NCBI GenBank assembly: GCA_910585455.1 | Contig: CAJUEL010000043.1 | Coordinates: forward strand, 1 to 39,951 | Direction of reading: 5' to 3' | Source of the DNA: an uncultured Eisenbergiella sp. | GTDB lineage: Bacteria > Bacillota > Clostridia > Lachnospirales > Lachnospiraceae | Length of the DNA stretch: 39,951 nucleotides | Part shown: one piece after another, positions 28,152 through 35,022 of the stretch | Layout: every line of letters starts with the position of its first letter | Numbering within the stretch: position 1 is the stretch's first letter | Position numbers and translations under genes: made by a program | The notes under the pieces: model-generated | The model's database searches: none | What the model was told of the DNA's origin: nothing | The model's input: the letters and a program-made list of their open reading frames with translations, nothing else

Positions 28152-28181
28152 GCAGGCAATGAGCCAAACGGCTATGCCTGC
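28152..28181. other. Hairpin with internal stem
   Basis: GCAGGCA (28152-28158) pairs with TGCCTGC (28175-28181), with an inner GCC/GGC pair around loop AAAC. No T run. Role unknown; part of a hairpin-dense spacer. Confidence 0.5.
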
Positions 28182-28203
28182 ATGGGCAGTTGGCGAATGC
28201 CAC

Positions 28204-28250
28204 AAAGGTCAAATCCCCCGCTGTCTGCGGCGGGGGATTTGACCTTTTTT
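28204..28250. terminator. Long 18-bp stem, probably bidirectional terminator
   Basis: AAAGGTCAAATCCCCCGC (28204-28221) pairs perfectly with 28230-28247 around an 8-base loop; TTTTTT ends the plus-strand copy, while the minus strand ends TTT. It lies about 50 bp after the SleB-like stop, beyond the 30-bp palindromic element. Confidence 0.6.
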
Positions 28251-28264
28251 CATAATCTGTCTTC

Positions 28265-28294
28265 GCAACAGTTCTGACAAGGCTGAGCCGTTAT
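28265..28294. mobile_element. Solo 30-bp palindromic element, copy C
   Basis: Matches the first 30 bp of the 134-bp element at 23 of 30 positions (starts GCAACAGTTC, ends GAGCCGTTAT), so the ends have drifted. It is flanked by the perfect 8-bp repeat CTGTCTTC (28257-28264 and 28295-28302). The right repeat overlaps the stop codon of the SleB-like gene, which is preserved. Confidence 0.7.
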
Positions 28295-28300
28295 CTGTCT

Positions 28301-29380
28301 TCAGTAAAAAACATGGTTGCCGATCACCAGCCCTGCCCTTCCGTTCACACGTCTGAAATGCAGCAGATCCGCAACAGGCCTGGAGCCTGCCAGCGCTTCT
28401 ATCGCGGCCTGATAGCAAAAGCTGTCCGCACTGGAATTGCGCAGCGCCTTTTCCATCCTCCCGCTCCTGACAGGGGAAAACTGTCCCTTTTCGTAGATCA
28501 CATCCCGGATGGTCGAGGGATACCGTTCACTTTTCACACGGTTTACGACCACATTTCCCACCGCCACCTTGCCGATATAGGATTCGCTGCCCGCCTCACA
28601 GTATATGATGTTTGCCAAAAGCTCAATGTCTTCCGGCGTAACATTTTCCACCACCCACATGGGCACAATGGGCTGCGCGTTTTGCAGCTGCTCCTCACAG
28701 CCCGCTGTCTGCACTGTCTCCGGCTGGATTTCCGGTGCTGCCAGAGACTGCGGCGCTGCGCTTTGGACCGGCGCCGTTGGCTCCTCCAACGTCTGCAGCT
28801 GCGCTCCTTCCAGCTCTGCTTCCTTCTCCTCCGCTTCCGGGCTGTATGCCATAGCTTCCGCCGACGCCGTTGCCCCGGTCATCGTCCCGTCCATGACTGC
28901 CTCTTCTGCCAGCTTCCCCGACAAATCCGTTTCCGTTGCTTCCTGAGAAATCGCTTCCGCCGTTTCCCCGGGAGATATTTCCCCGTCCTCTGCCTTTTCC
29001 TTTGTTTCCTGCTCCTCCAGGATTTCCTCTATTTCTTCCGTAAATTCCGCGATTACCTTTTGATTCGCTTCATGGGCTTCTTCCCAGGAAACCTCCGCTT
29101 CCGTCAGATTTTCCTGCGGAATCCAGCCAACGATTGTGCCTGCCATGATACAGACCCATCCATCCGCCTTTTCCAGAATTGCCACATGCCCTTCATCCAT
29201 CACCTGCCCCAGCACCTCTGAGGAATTGTCAGCCGCCGTATGAATATCCAGCAGACCGGCCGCATCGATCTGTCCGATTGGGTTCGCCGCAGCGGCTGTC
29301 ACACAGGCGTTTCCTGCTATGGCTGCAAAGGTCACGATGCCCGCAGCACGGCGCAACAGCTTTCTGCTTCTTGTTTTCAT
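28301..29380 (-). CDS. Secreted SleB-like cell-wall hydrolase
   Basis: 359 residues. Signal peptide at 1-32 (KLLRRAAGIVTFAAIAGNAC, then AAAANP), an SH3-like repeat at about 35-95 (LLDIHTAADNSSEVLGQVMD, then GWVCIMAGTIVGWI), a long acidic E/A-rich linker (about 97-235), and a C-terminal Hydrolase_2 domain (about 245-357) with the catalytic glutamate region LLANIIYCEAGSESYIGKVA and NRVKSERYPSTIRDVIYEKG. SleB-type enzymes are lytic transglycosylases of spore cortex or vegetative wall. ATG with GGAGG. It has its own promoter and a 5' UTR palindrome. A 30-bp mobile palindrome abuts its stop codon. Confidence 0.9.
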   Translation of the reverse strand: MKTRSRKLLRRAAGIVTFAAIAGNACVTAAAANPIGQIDAAGLLDIHTAADNSSEVLGQVMDEGHVAILEKADGWVCIMAGTIVGWIPQENLTEAEVSWEEAHEANQKVIAEFTEEIEEILEEQETKEKAEDGEISPGETAEAISQEATETDLSGKLAEEAVMDGTMTGATASAEAMAYSPEAEEKEAELEGAQLQTLEEPTAPVQSAAPQSLAAPEIQPETVQTAGCEEQLQNAQPIVPMWVVENVTPEDIELLANIIYCEAGSESYIGKVAVGNVVVNRVKSERYPSTIRDVIYEKGQFSPVRSGRMEKALRNSSADSFCYQAAIEALAGSRPVADLLHFRRVNGRAGLVIGNHVFY

Positions 29381-29437
29381 AACTACCTCCGTTTATGTTA
29401 CAGCCCGTAAAAACCCGCGCCGTAACCGTTTTCTTTT

Positions 29438-29482
29438 ACGTAATATTTGCATTTATTACAAAATTATTAACAAATATTACGT
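29438..29482 (-). promoter_or_regulatory. 12-bp inverted repeat in the SleB-like gene leader
   Basis: ACGTAATATTTG (29438-29449) and CAAATATTACGT (29471-29482), a perfect 12-bp pair with a 21-base AT-rich loop. It begins right at the predicted transcription start, so it could be an operator or a 5' UTR stem. Ligand unknown. Confidence 0.6.
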
Positions 29483-29487
29483 TCTGT

Positions 29488-29516
29488 ATCATATCAGCTA
29501 ATCCCTGTTTTGTCAA
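29488..29516 (-). promoter_or_regulatory. Promoter of the SleB-like gene
   Basis: Minus strand TTGACA (29511-29516), 17-bp spacer, TATGAT (29488-29493) with extended TG. The leader is about 100 nt. Confidence 0.8.
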
Positions 29517-29639
29517 TGCTATTTTGAATCATATCGAAGTTCCCGCTATAACACGCTGATTTTGGGAGGTTTCAAATGTTTCTTTTATGAAATATTTGTA
29601 ATATTTTGGTCGATTTTTGTAATGTTTTTGTGATGTGCC

Positions 29640-29880
29640 GCTTTTATTCTATTTACTATGAAAGCCCCGGACGGCGGCTGTGCAGCGTGCAGACATCGGA
29701 CAGGCAAGCCGGTATGAGCAAGCTGGGCAACAGCCCGGACCGCGAATACCGGCGGCGATTGCGGGAGCGCCAAAGGCGCGAAGCAATCGGCTTTCATGCC
29801 GTGGTGCTGCGCCGCCAGGCGCATGGAGGTTTCGTTACTTTTCATGGGGTGGGTAGCAGGAAGATCAATTTTCCGGCAGA
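29640..29880. other. GC-rich block without a convincing gene
   Basis: The 606 bp between the SleB-like start and 29987 are AT-rich up to about 29660, then switch abruptly to GC-rich sequence. Both strands stay open here (plus from 29714, product with SPDREYRRRLRERQRREAIG; minus from 29845), but neither has a recognisable domain or a good ribosome-binding site. It may be a dispersed repeat or remnant linked to the Rpn gene. Nothing more can be supported. Confidence 0.4.
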
Positions 29881-29893
29881 GCAGAAAATTTTC

Positions 29894-29935
29894 TTGTCAT
29901 GAACCGCAGGAAATGCTATAGTAAGTTCATGACAA
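29894..29935 (+). promoter_or_regulatory. Promoter inside an 11-bp inverted repeat, ahead of the Rpn fragment
   Basis: TTGTCA (29894-29899), 17-bp spacer, TATAGT (29917-29922). The -35 lies in TTGTCATGAAC, whose exact complement GTTCATGACAA is at 29925-29935, so the palindrome brackets the -10 and start site, as an operator would. Confidence 0.65.
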
Positions 29936-29986
29936 CGCATCACCTTTCTAAAGCTTCCTGATGCGCTCTCTATTCCATGTATTACT

Positions 29987-30742
29987 ATGTGGAATCCGGA
30001 TTCTGGCTTTTCGCCACAGTTCAAACAGGCACTCAACAATTATGATGGCTCTGGCAACCAGGCGGCATCCCGGCATTTAAGCAACCGGATACAGATGAGC
30101 GATGTATTCGGGCAGTATGTACCGGATTTTCGTTATGAAGTCATTCGGATACACAACTACAGTAACGAAGAGCTGCTCGACCGCGGGAATGAAATGTCGT
30201 TGATCATGCTGCTTAACAAGCTGCAGAACCCGGAGGATTTCCGCAGATTCCGGCAGTCGCCTCCGGATAAGCTGGCAGATGTGCTCCGAAACACCGACCC
30301 GCATATCCACAAGCTTATGGAAGATATCATGTACAGCCTGATGATGAAAATGAATATACCGACAGAGGAAGCCAGCGAGTACATGAAGGCGATAGGAGGG
30401 AACCAGATGGGATATTTATTTGAAAATATGGAAAAAATGGACATACAGGCAGAAAGGCGAAATACGGCGGAAGCCAGGAAGCTTGCGGAAGAAGAGCGCC
30501 AACGGGCGGATGCGGCAGAGCGACGGGCCGACATCGAAAAACAGCGGGCGGATCAGGCTGAATCCAACAGACGGGAAAGTGAATACAAATCTTATATCGC
30601 CGCCTGTAAAGATTGTGAATGTAGCAGGGAGGAAACGGCGGAACGGCTGGCCAGAAAATTTCAGGCTATATTGGCCGACACGCCCCAGGAAGCGCTAAAG
30701 GCAGCATTGAAAAAAACCGGGCTGTACTGGGATGAAGCGTAA
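29987..30742 (+). pseudogene. N-terminally truncated Rpn-type (PD-(D/E)XK) nuclease/transposase
   Basis: 251 residues that match the C-terminal half of Rpn/PDDEXK 'transposase-like' proteins common in Lachnospiraceae: DVFGQYVPDFRYEVIRIHNY, LLDRGNEMSLIMLLNKLQNP, then MGYLFENMEKMDIQAERRNT and a long charged coiled coil, ending QAILADTPQEALKAALKKTG. The N-terminal nuclease domain with its catalytic D-ExK residues is missing; the first 35 residues look like junk read into frame, and ATG 29987 has no ribosome-binding site (ATG 30096 is an alternative). A promoter-like site lies just upstream, so it may still be transcribed. Classification by recalled family pattern. Confidence 0.7.
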
Positions 30743-30853
30743 AGCTCCCTTGTAGCTTAATAACAAAAAACGGGACACACCGCCCCGCTTTTCCCCATCC
30801 CGCTTTTCCCATCACTCTTTTCTGTTTTTCCTCTGCCGATGTCCCCGAACCGG

Positions 30854-31177
30854 CTGCAAAAGCCAGCGCCGACAGGAGCAAAAAGCAGCGGCAAAGCCAG
30901 CAAAACCTCCGGGCGGCGCAGACAGAGCGCTTTTGGGCGGTATGATGACCGGAACGGAGAAATTCCCCTAATGACCGAATATTCCAATATCAGGGGCACC
31001 GCACTGTCCGAACAAAGTGAGTTTGCGGCGCCCCTGATATGCTCTGGAATATCCGGCCATTTGGAGGAATTTCCCGTTCCGGTCATAGCCGCCAAAAAGC
31101 GCCCTGCCTGCGCCGCCCGGAGGCTTTACTGGCTTTGCCGCTGCTTTTTGCCCCTGTCGGCGCGTCCGGCTCTGCAG
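30854..31177. repeat. 324-bp imperfect palindrome between the Rpn fragment and proC
   Basis: The two halves are inverted copies of each other, about 85% alike by eye: GCGCCGACAGG at 30866-30876 answers CCTGTCGGCGC ending at 31163, and so on inward to a near-perfect centre where ATATCAGGGGC (30987-30997) pairs with GCCCCTGATAT (31030-31040). The tip holds ctgtccgaacaaagtgagtt. Both strands have open frames but no recognised domain. The outer ends are not sharply defined and no flanking duplication was found. It ends 15 bp past the proC stop. Confidence 0.8.
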
Positions 31178-31191
31178 GCGCGCCCGGTCCT

Positions 31192-31986
31192 TCACAGCCC
31201 CCGCGACTTCTCGATGCAGGCGATCACCGCGTCCATGACCGCGCCGCGGAAATTGCGCTCCTCCAGCACGCGTACCGCCTGGATCGTGGAGCCAGCCGGG
31301 GAACAAACCATATCCTTAAGCTCCCCCGGATGCTTTCCGCTCTCCAGCATCAGCCTTGCGCTGCCCAAAACCGCCTGCGCGGCAAATTCGTATGCCTGCC
31401 TGCGGGGCATCCCCTCCGCCACCGCGCCGTCCGCCATCGCCTCCAGCATCATGAACACCCAGGCGGGCGCGCAGCCGCTCACGCCGGGCGCCACATCCAT
31501 GAGCCGCTCCGGCACCTCAAAGGCCTTTCCGAAGCTTTCAAGCACCGCCATGACTGCGCCCTTCTGCGCCTCGCTCACACAGTCCGCAAAGCACGCGGCG
31601 GTACAGCCCTCGCCCACCAGCGCCGGTGTGTTGGGCATCGCGCGCACGAAGGAATGCGCTGCGCCAAACTGCCCGGCAAGCCAGGAAAGCGTCTTACCCG
31701 GCGCGATGCTGACAATTGTCTTCCCGCTGTAGTCCAAATCCTTGATCTGCCCGATCACCTCTTCAAAAAACTGCGGCTTGACGGCGAGAAACAAAAGCTC
31801 TCCCTCCTGCGCCGTTTTCCGGTTGTCCCCGGTGATATGGATGCCGTAAGCTTCTTTTATTTTCTCTTCGGTCTGCGCTGTTTTGGCGGAGCCGTAAATT
31901 TCCTCCGGCCCTGCCAGTCCTTTTTTTAAGATGCCGCCGATCATCGCCTGCGCCATATTGCCCAATCCGATAAATCCGATTTTCAT
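31192..31986 (-). CDS. proC: Pyrroline-5-carboxylate reductase
   Basis: 264 residues; last step of proline synthesis (pyrroline-5-carboxylate plus NAD(P)H to proline). N-terminal Rossmann GFIGLGNMAQAMIGG, LLFLAVKPQ, RAMPNTPALVGEG, and the C-terminal dimer/active-site block DVAPGVSGCAPAWVFMMLEA with VCSPAGSTI. Cys-Ala appears where SG(S/C)(G/S)P is usual, a mild variation. Its ATG touches the stop of the upstream methyltransferase gene, so the two are translationally coupled. Confidence 0.95.
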   Translation of the reverse strand: MKIGFIGLGNMAQAMIGGILKKGLAGPEEIYGSAKTAQTEEKIKEAYGIHITGDNRKTAQEGELLFLAVKPQFFEEVIGQIKDLDYSGKTIVSIAPGKTLSWLAGQFGAAHSFVRAMPNTPALVGEGCTAACFADCVSEAQKGAVMAVLESFGKAFEVPERLMDVAPGVSGCAPAWVFMMLEAMADGAVAEGMPRRQAYEFAAQAVLGSARLMLESGKHPGELKDMVCSPAGSTIQAVRVLEERNFRGAVMDAVIACIEKSRGL

Positions 31987-32759
31987 TAAGCTTCCCTCCT
32001 CTGCCTCGCCGCCTCATACATGAGGATTGCCGCCGCCACCGCGGCATTTAAGGACTCCACGCTGCCCGCCATGGGAATCCGCACCCAGGTCTGTGCCAGC
32101 CGCGCCGTTTCCCCCCGCAGACCGTTTCCCTCGTTCCCGATCAGAAAGGCAGTCTTCTTCCGGTAATCCGCCTGTGTATACGCCTGTGTTCCATGCAAAT
32201 GCGCCGCACAGATGTTCACGCCCGCATCCGCCAGCTCCAAAAGCGCATCCGCCAGATTTTCCACATATAAAAAAGGCATCCGGTACACGCTCCCCATAGT
32301 GGAGCGGATCACCTTGGGATTGTATACATCCACCGTATCCCGGCTCATGATCACGCCGCCAACGCCCGCGCCCTCCGCTGTCCGCAGCATCGTGCCCAGG
32401 TTGCCCGGATCCTGAATATTTTCCAGCACGAGCAGAAAATCCCGGCCGCACATCGTACGCATATCGCCCGGCCGCTGCTCTGCCACGCACAAAATCCCCT
32501 GGGGCGTGCAGGTATCCGAGATTTTTGAAAAGAGGGAATCCTCCACCACCTCATAGCCGGTCTGTAAAAGCCGCTCCCGGCAGGTGCAGTCCCGTAAAAA
32601 GCTCTCCGACACATATACCTCCCGGACCCGGTCAACGGGCGCTTCCAGAAACATTTTCGTTCCCTCCGCCACAAAAACCCCCGCTTCCCGCCGCGCCTTT
32701 GCCTTCTGCTGCAGGGAAACCAGCCGCTTGATGCGGCTGTTGGATGCTGCCGTAATCAT
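31986..32759 (-). CDS. SpoU/TrmH-family RNA methyltransferase
   Basis: 257 residues. A short N-terminal substrate-binding domain (SNSRIKRLVSLQQKAKARRE, FVAEGTKMFLEAP) is followed by the SPOUT knot with all three motifs: LVLENIQDPGNLGTMLRTAE, FLIGNEGNGLRGETARLAQT and IPMAGSVESLNAAVAAAILM. It probably 2'-O-methylates rRNA or tRNA ribose using SAM; the exact target cannot be told. Its 3' end overlaps proC, and its start overlaps the ktrA stop (32756-32759). Confidence 0.92.
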   Translation of the reverse strand: MITAASNSRIKRLVSLQQKAKARREAGVFVAEGTKMFLEAPVDRVREVYVSESFLRDCTCRERLLQTGYEVVEDSLFSKISDTCTPQGILCVAEQRPGDMRTMCGRDFLLVLENIQDPGNLGTMLRTAEGAGVGGVIMSRDTVDVYNPKVIRSTMGSVYRMPFLYVENLADALLELADAGVNICAAHLHGTQAYTQADYRKKTAFLIGNEGNGLRGETARLAQTWVRIPMAGSVESLNAAVAAAILMYEAARQRREA

Positions 32760-33448
32760 CCCTTTCCCCTTTTCTTTTTGCCCTTTTCCTTCTCTTCCAT
32801 GCGGGAAAGCAGCTTCGTGATCGCATCCCGCGCCGCCAGCACGATCAGATGCTCTTCTCCGTCAATCACATAGTCCGCCGAGGGCATGATTCTGGTCTTG
32901 TCCCCCGGATCCCGCACGCCCAGCACCATGACATGATACCGGTGGGCAATATCCGCCTCCCGGATGGACTTTCCGATCCATTCCCCCATGGGAGGAATTT
33001 CGTAGATGGCGGAATCGTCATCCAGCTCAATATAGTCAAAAATGTTGTCCCGGCTATAGCGCTCCGCACATTTTTCCGCAATGTCCTTTTCCGGATAAAT
33101 CACCTCGTCCGCGCCGTTGCGCAGCAAAAACTTCGCCTGAATGTCCCGCGTCGCCTTGCTGACCACATGCTTTCCGCCCATTTCCTTCACCAGGCTCGTG
33201 ATCTCCAGACTGCTCTGAAAATTCGTGCCGATGCAGATGAAAATGAGGTCAAAATTTTTGATGCCCAGACTGCGCAGCACCTCCTCGTTGGTACAGTCCC
33301 CAATTTTCGCGTTGGTGACATAAGGCGCCAGATCCTCTATCTTTCTCTCATCACTATCGATGATCATCACATCATTTCCCAGCTCCAAAAGATTCCGGAC
33401 AAGATGCTGCCCGAATCTTCCCAATCCAACAACCAATACCGATTTCAT
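32756..33448 (-). CDS. ktrA: KtrA/TrkA-type potassium channel regulatory subunit
   Basis: 230 residues: RCK_N Rossmann domain (KSVLVVGLGRFGQHLVRNLL, MIIDSDERKIEDLA, IFICIGTNFQSSL) that binds nucleotide, and RCK_C from about 145 (GKSIREADIAHRYHVMVLGV). The start is ATG 33446-33448 with AGGAAAGGATGG upstream; the open frame extends 28 codons further without RCK sequence. It follows ktrB by 164 bp, and a 30-bp mobile palindrome sits in that gap. The basic lysine tail overlaps the methyltransferase gene. Confidence 0.93.
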   Translation of the reverse strand: MKSVLVVGLGRFGQHLVRNLLELGNDVMIIDSDERKIEDLAPYVTNAKIGDCTNEEVLRSLGIKNFDLIFICIGTNFQSSLEITSLVKEMGGKHVVSKATRDIQAKFLLRNGADEVIYPEKDIAEKCAERYSRDNIFDYIELDDDSAIYEIPPMGEWIGKSIREADIAHRYHVMVLGVRDPGDKTRIMPSADYVIDGEEHLIVLAARDAITKLLSRMEEKEKGKKKRGKG

Positions 33449-33489
33449 CGCTTTCCATCCTTTCCTGTAACTTTCCAAATAGCGGCGCT

Positions 33490-33530
33490 GGCCGACACGT
33501 TCCTGACGGCACGCCAGTCTATCGTCGGCC
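33490..33530. other. Inverted repeat in the ktrB-ktrA gap
   Basis: GGCCGAC (33490-33496) and GTCGGCC (33524-33530), extended by a T-A pair on the outside, enclose a 27-base loop. No T run. Adjacent to the 30-bp element; function unknown. Confidence 0.4.
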
Positions 33531-33541
33531 ACGCTTTTTCC

Positions 33542-33571
33542 GTAACAGCTCAGCCAAATCGGAACCGTTAC
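33542..33571. mobile_element. Solo 30-bp palindromic element, copy D
   Basis: Matches the first 30 bp of the 134-bp element at 26 of 30 positions, with intact GTAAC and GTTAC ends. Flanked by the perfect 8-bp repeat CTTTTTCC (33534-33541 and 33572-33579). It lies between ktrB and ktrA, inside their presumed operon. Confidence 0.75.
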
Positions 33572-33612
33572 CTTTTTCCATATGCCTTAGCCGGTCACAT
33601 TTTCCACAGGCT

Positions 33613-34953
33613 TTACCCGACCACAATTTTCTCCACAGGCTGCTGCACCGGCGGCACAATCCTGCGCTGGGCAAATACCAGCGCGAAGGTCAGGCTTCCC
33701 AACCTCCCGAAATACATCATCAAAATCAAAAGCACCCGGGACAGGGGAACCAGCTGTCTCGTGATCCCCGTGGAGAGTCCCACCGTTCCCATGGCGGAAA
33801 AGGTTTCCATGAACACGTCCGTGAAGGAAAGCGGCTGCAGGGCCATCATGACCATGGACACTGCCAGAATCAAAACGCCGTTATACATCACGATCGCGCT
33901 CGCCCGGCGCACCACATCCTCCTCCAGCCTTCTTCCGAAAACATTGACGCCCTGCGTCCGTCCGATGGTCGCGATCGCGGTGAGCACCATGACCACCGCC
34001 GTGGTCACCTTGATGCCGCCCGCTGTGGAGCCGGAACCGCCGCCGATGAACATCAGAATCATCGTCAGAAGCTTCGACGCGTCGCTCATGCCCGCCAGAT
34101 CCGTCGTGTTAAAGCCCGCCGTCCTGGGAGATATGGCGGAAAACAACGCGCCCAGCACCTTTTCCTTTGCGGACATGCCCGCCAGCAGCCCGTTATTTTC
34201 AAACAGGAAAAACAATGTAGCGCTGCCGAACACTAAAATCACGGACGCCCAAAGCATGATTTTGGTGTGAAGCAAATATTTTTTATAATGAAAATTGTTC
34301 CGGTAAAAATCATCCCACACCAGAAATCCGATCCCACTGACTAAAATCAGCCCCATGATGGTCAGATTCACCAGCACGTCCCCTTCATATGCGGTCAGGG
34401 AGCTATATGCCTCCTGAATGCCCATCAGGTCAAAGCCCGCGTTACAAAAGGCGGAGATGGAATGGAATATCCCAAAATAAATGCCTCTCGCCCATCCGAA
34501 CCGGGGCACAAACCGGATGGATAACAAAACCGCGCCGATCAGCTCGAACAAAAAGGTGCCCTGCACGATCCTTTTTACCATGCGCACCACGCCGGCTATT
34601 TCAATGGTACTGATGCTTTCATGAATCGCCGTCCGCTCCTTTAAACCGATCTTTTTTTTCAAAAGCACTGACAAATAAGCGCCGAGAGTGATGAAGCCCA
34701 GACCGCCGATCTGAATCAGGCACAAAATCACCAGCTGCCCGAACAGGTTCCAGTGCTGATAGGTATCCACCACCACGAGCCCCGTGACGCAGGTCGCGCT
34801 GGTCGCCGTAAAAAGCGCGTTCAAAAACGACGTCCAGCCGCCGCTCCGCGCCGATATGGGCAGCATCAAAATCAGCGTGCCCATCAAAATGATCAAAGCG
34901 AAGCCCACCGCCAGCATACCGGTAGGATTTGCCTTTCCTTTTCGTTTTTTCAC
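33613..34953 (-). CDS. ktrB: KtrB/TrkH-type potassium uptake channel
   Basis: 446-residue ion-conducting subunit with four M1-P-M2 repeats. Selectivity-filter segments are visible: TATSATCVTGLVVVDT, SISAFCNAGFDLMG, AISPRTAGFNTTDL and FSAMGTVGLSTGI. The start is GTG 34951-34953 with AAGGAG five bases upstream; an in-frame TTG further up overlaps the pfkA terminator. It works with KtrA at the membrane for K+ uptake and osmotic balance. Confidence 0.94.
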   Translation of the reverse strand: MKKRKGKANPTGMLAVGFALIILMGTLILMLPISARSGGWTSFLNALFTATSATCVTGLVVVDTYQHWNLFGQLVILCLIQIGGLGFITLGAYLSVLLKKKIGLKERTAIHESISTIEIAGVVRMVKRIVQGTFLFELIGAVLLSIRFVPRFGWARGIYFGIFHSISAFCNAGFDLMGIQEAYSSLTAYEGDVLVNLTIMGLILVSGIGFLVWDDFYRNNFHYKKYLLHTKIMLWASVILVFGSATLFFLFENNGLLAGMSAKEKVLGALFSAISPRTAGFNTTDLAGMSDASKLLTMILMFIGGGSGSTAGGIKVTTAVVMVLTAIATIGRTQGVNVFGRRLEEDVVRRASAIVMYNGVLILAVSMVMMALQPLSFTDVFMETFSAMGTVGLSTGITRQLVPLSRVLLILMMYFGRLGSLTFALVFAQRRIVPPVQQPVEKIVVG

Positions 34954-34975
34954 TTCTGCTCCTTCACAAAACAAC

Positions 34976-34997
34976 GCCACACGCTTGCGCGTGTGGC
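34976..34997 (-). terminator. Terminator after pfkA, just ahead of ktrB
   Basis: GCCACACGC (34976-34984) and GCGTGTGGC (34989-34997) with loop TTGC form a 9-bp stem; GTTGTTTTGTG follows on the minus strand. It ends 23 bp before the ktrB start, so pfkA read-through into ktrB would be limited by it. Confidence 0.75.
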
Positions 34998-35022
34998 ATA
35001 TTTCTTCATAATCCCGTACCGG

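Noticed and set aside
29585..29902. Overlapping open frames on both strands in the GC-rich block
   Set aside because: Neither has a convincing start or domain; openness on both strands fits GC-rich repeat sequence better than a gene.
30839..31732. Plus-strand open frames running through the large palindrome into proC
   Set aside because: The proC part is antisense, and the palindrome part reads similarly on both strands because of the inverted repeat.
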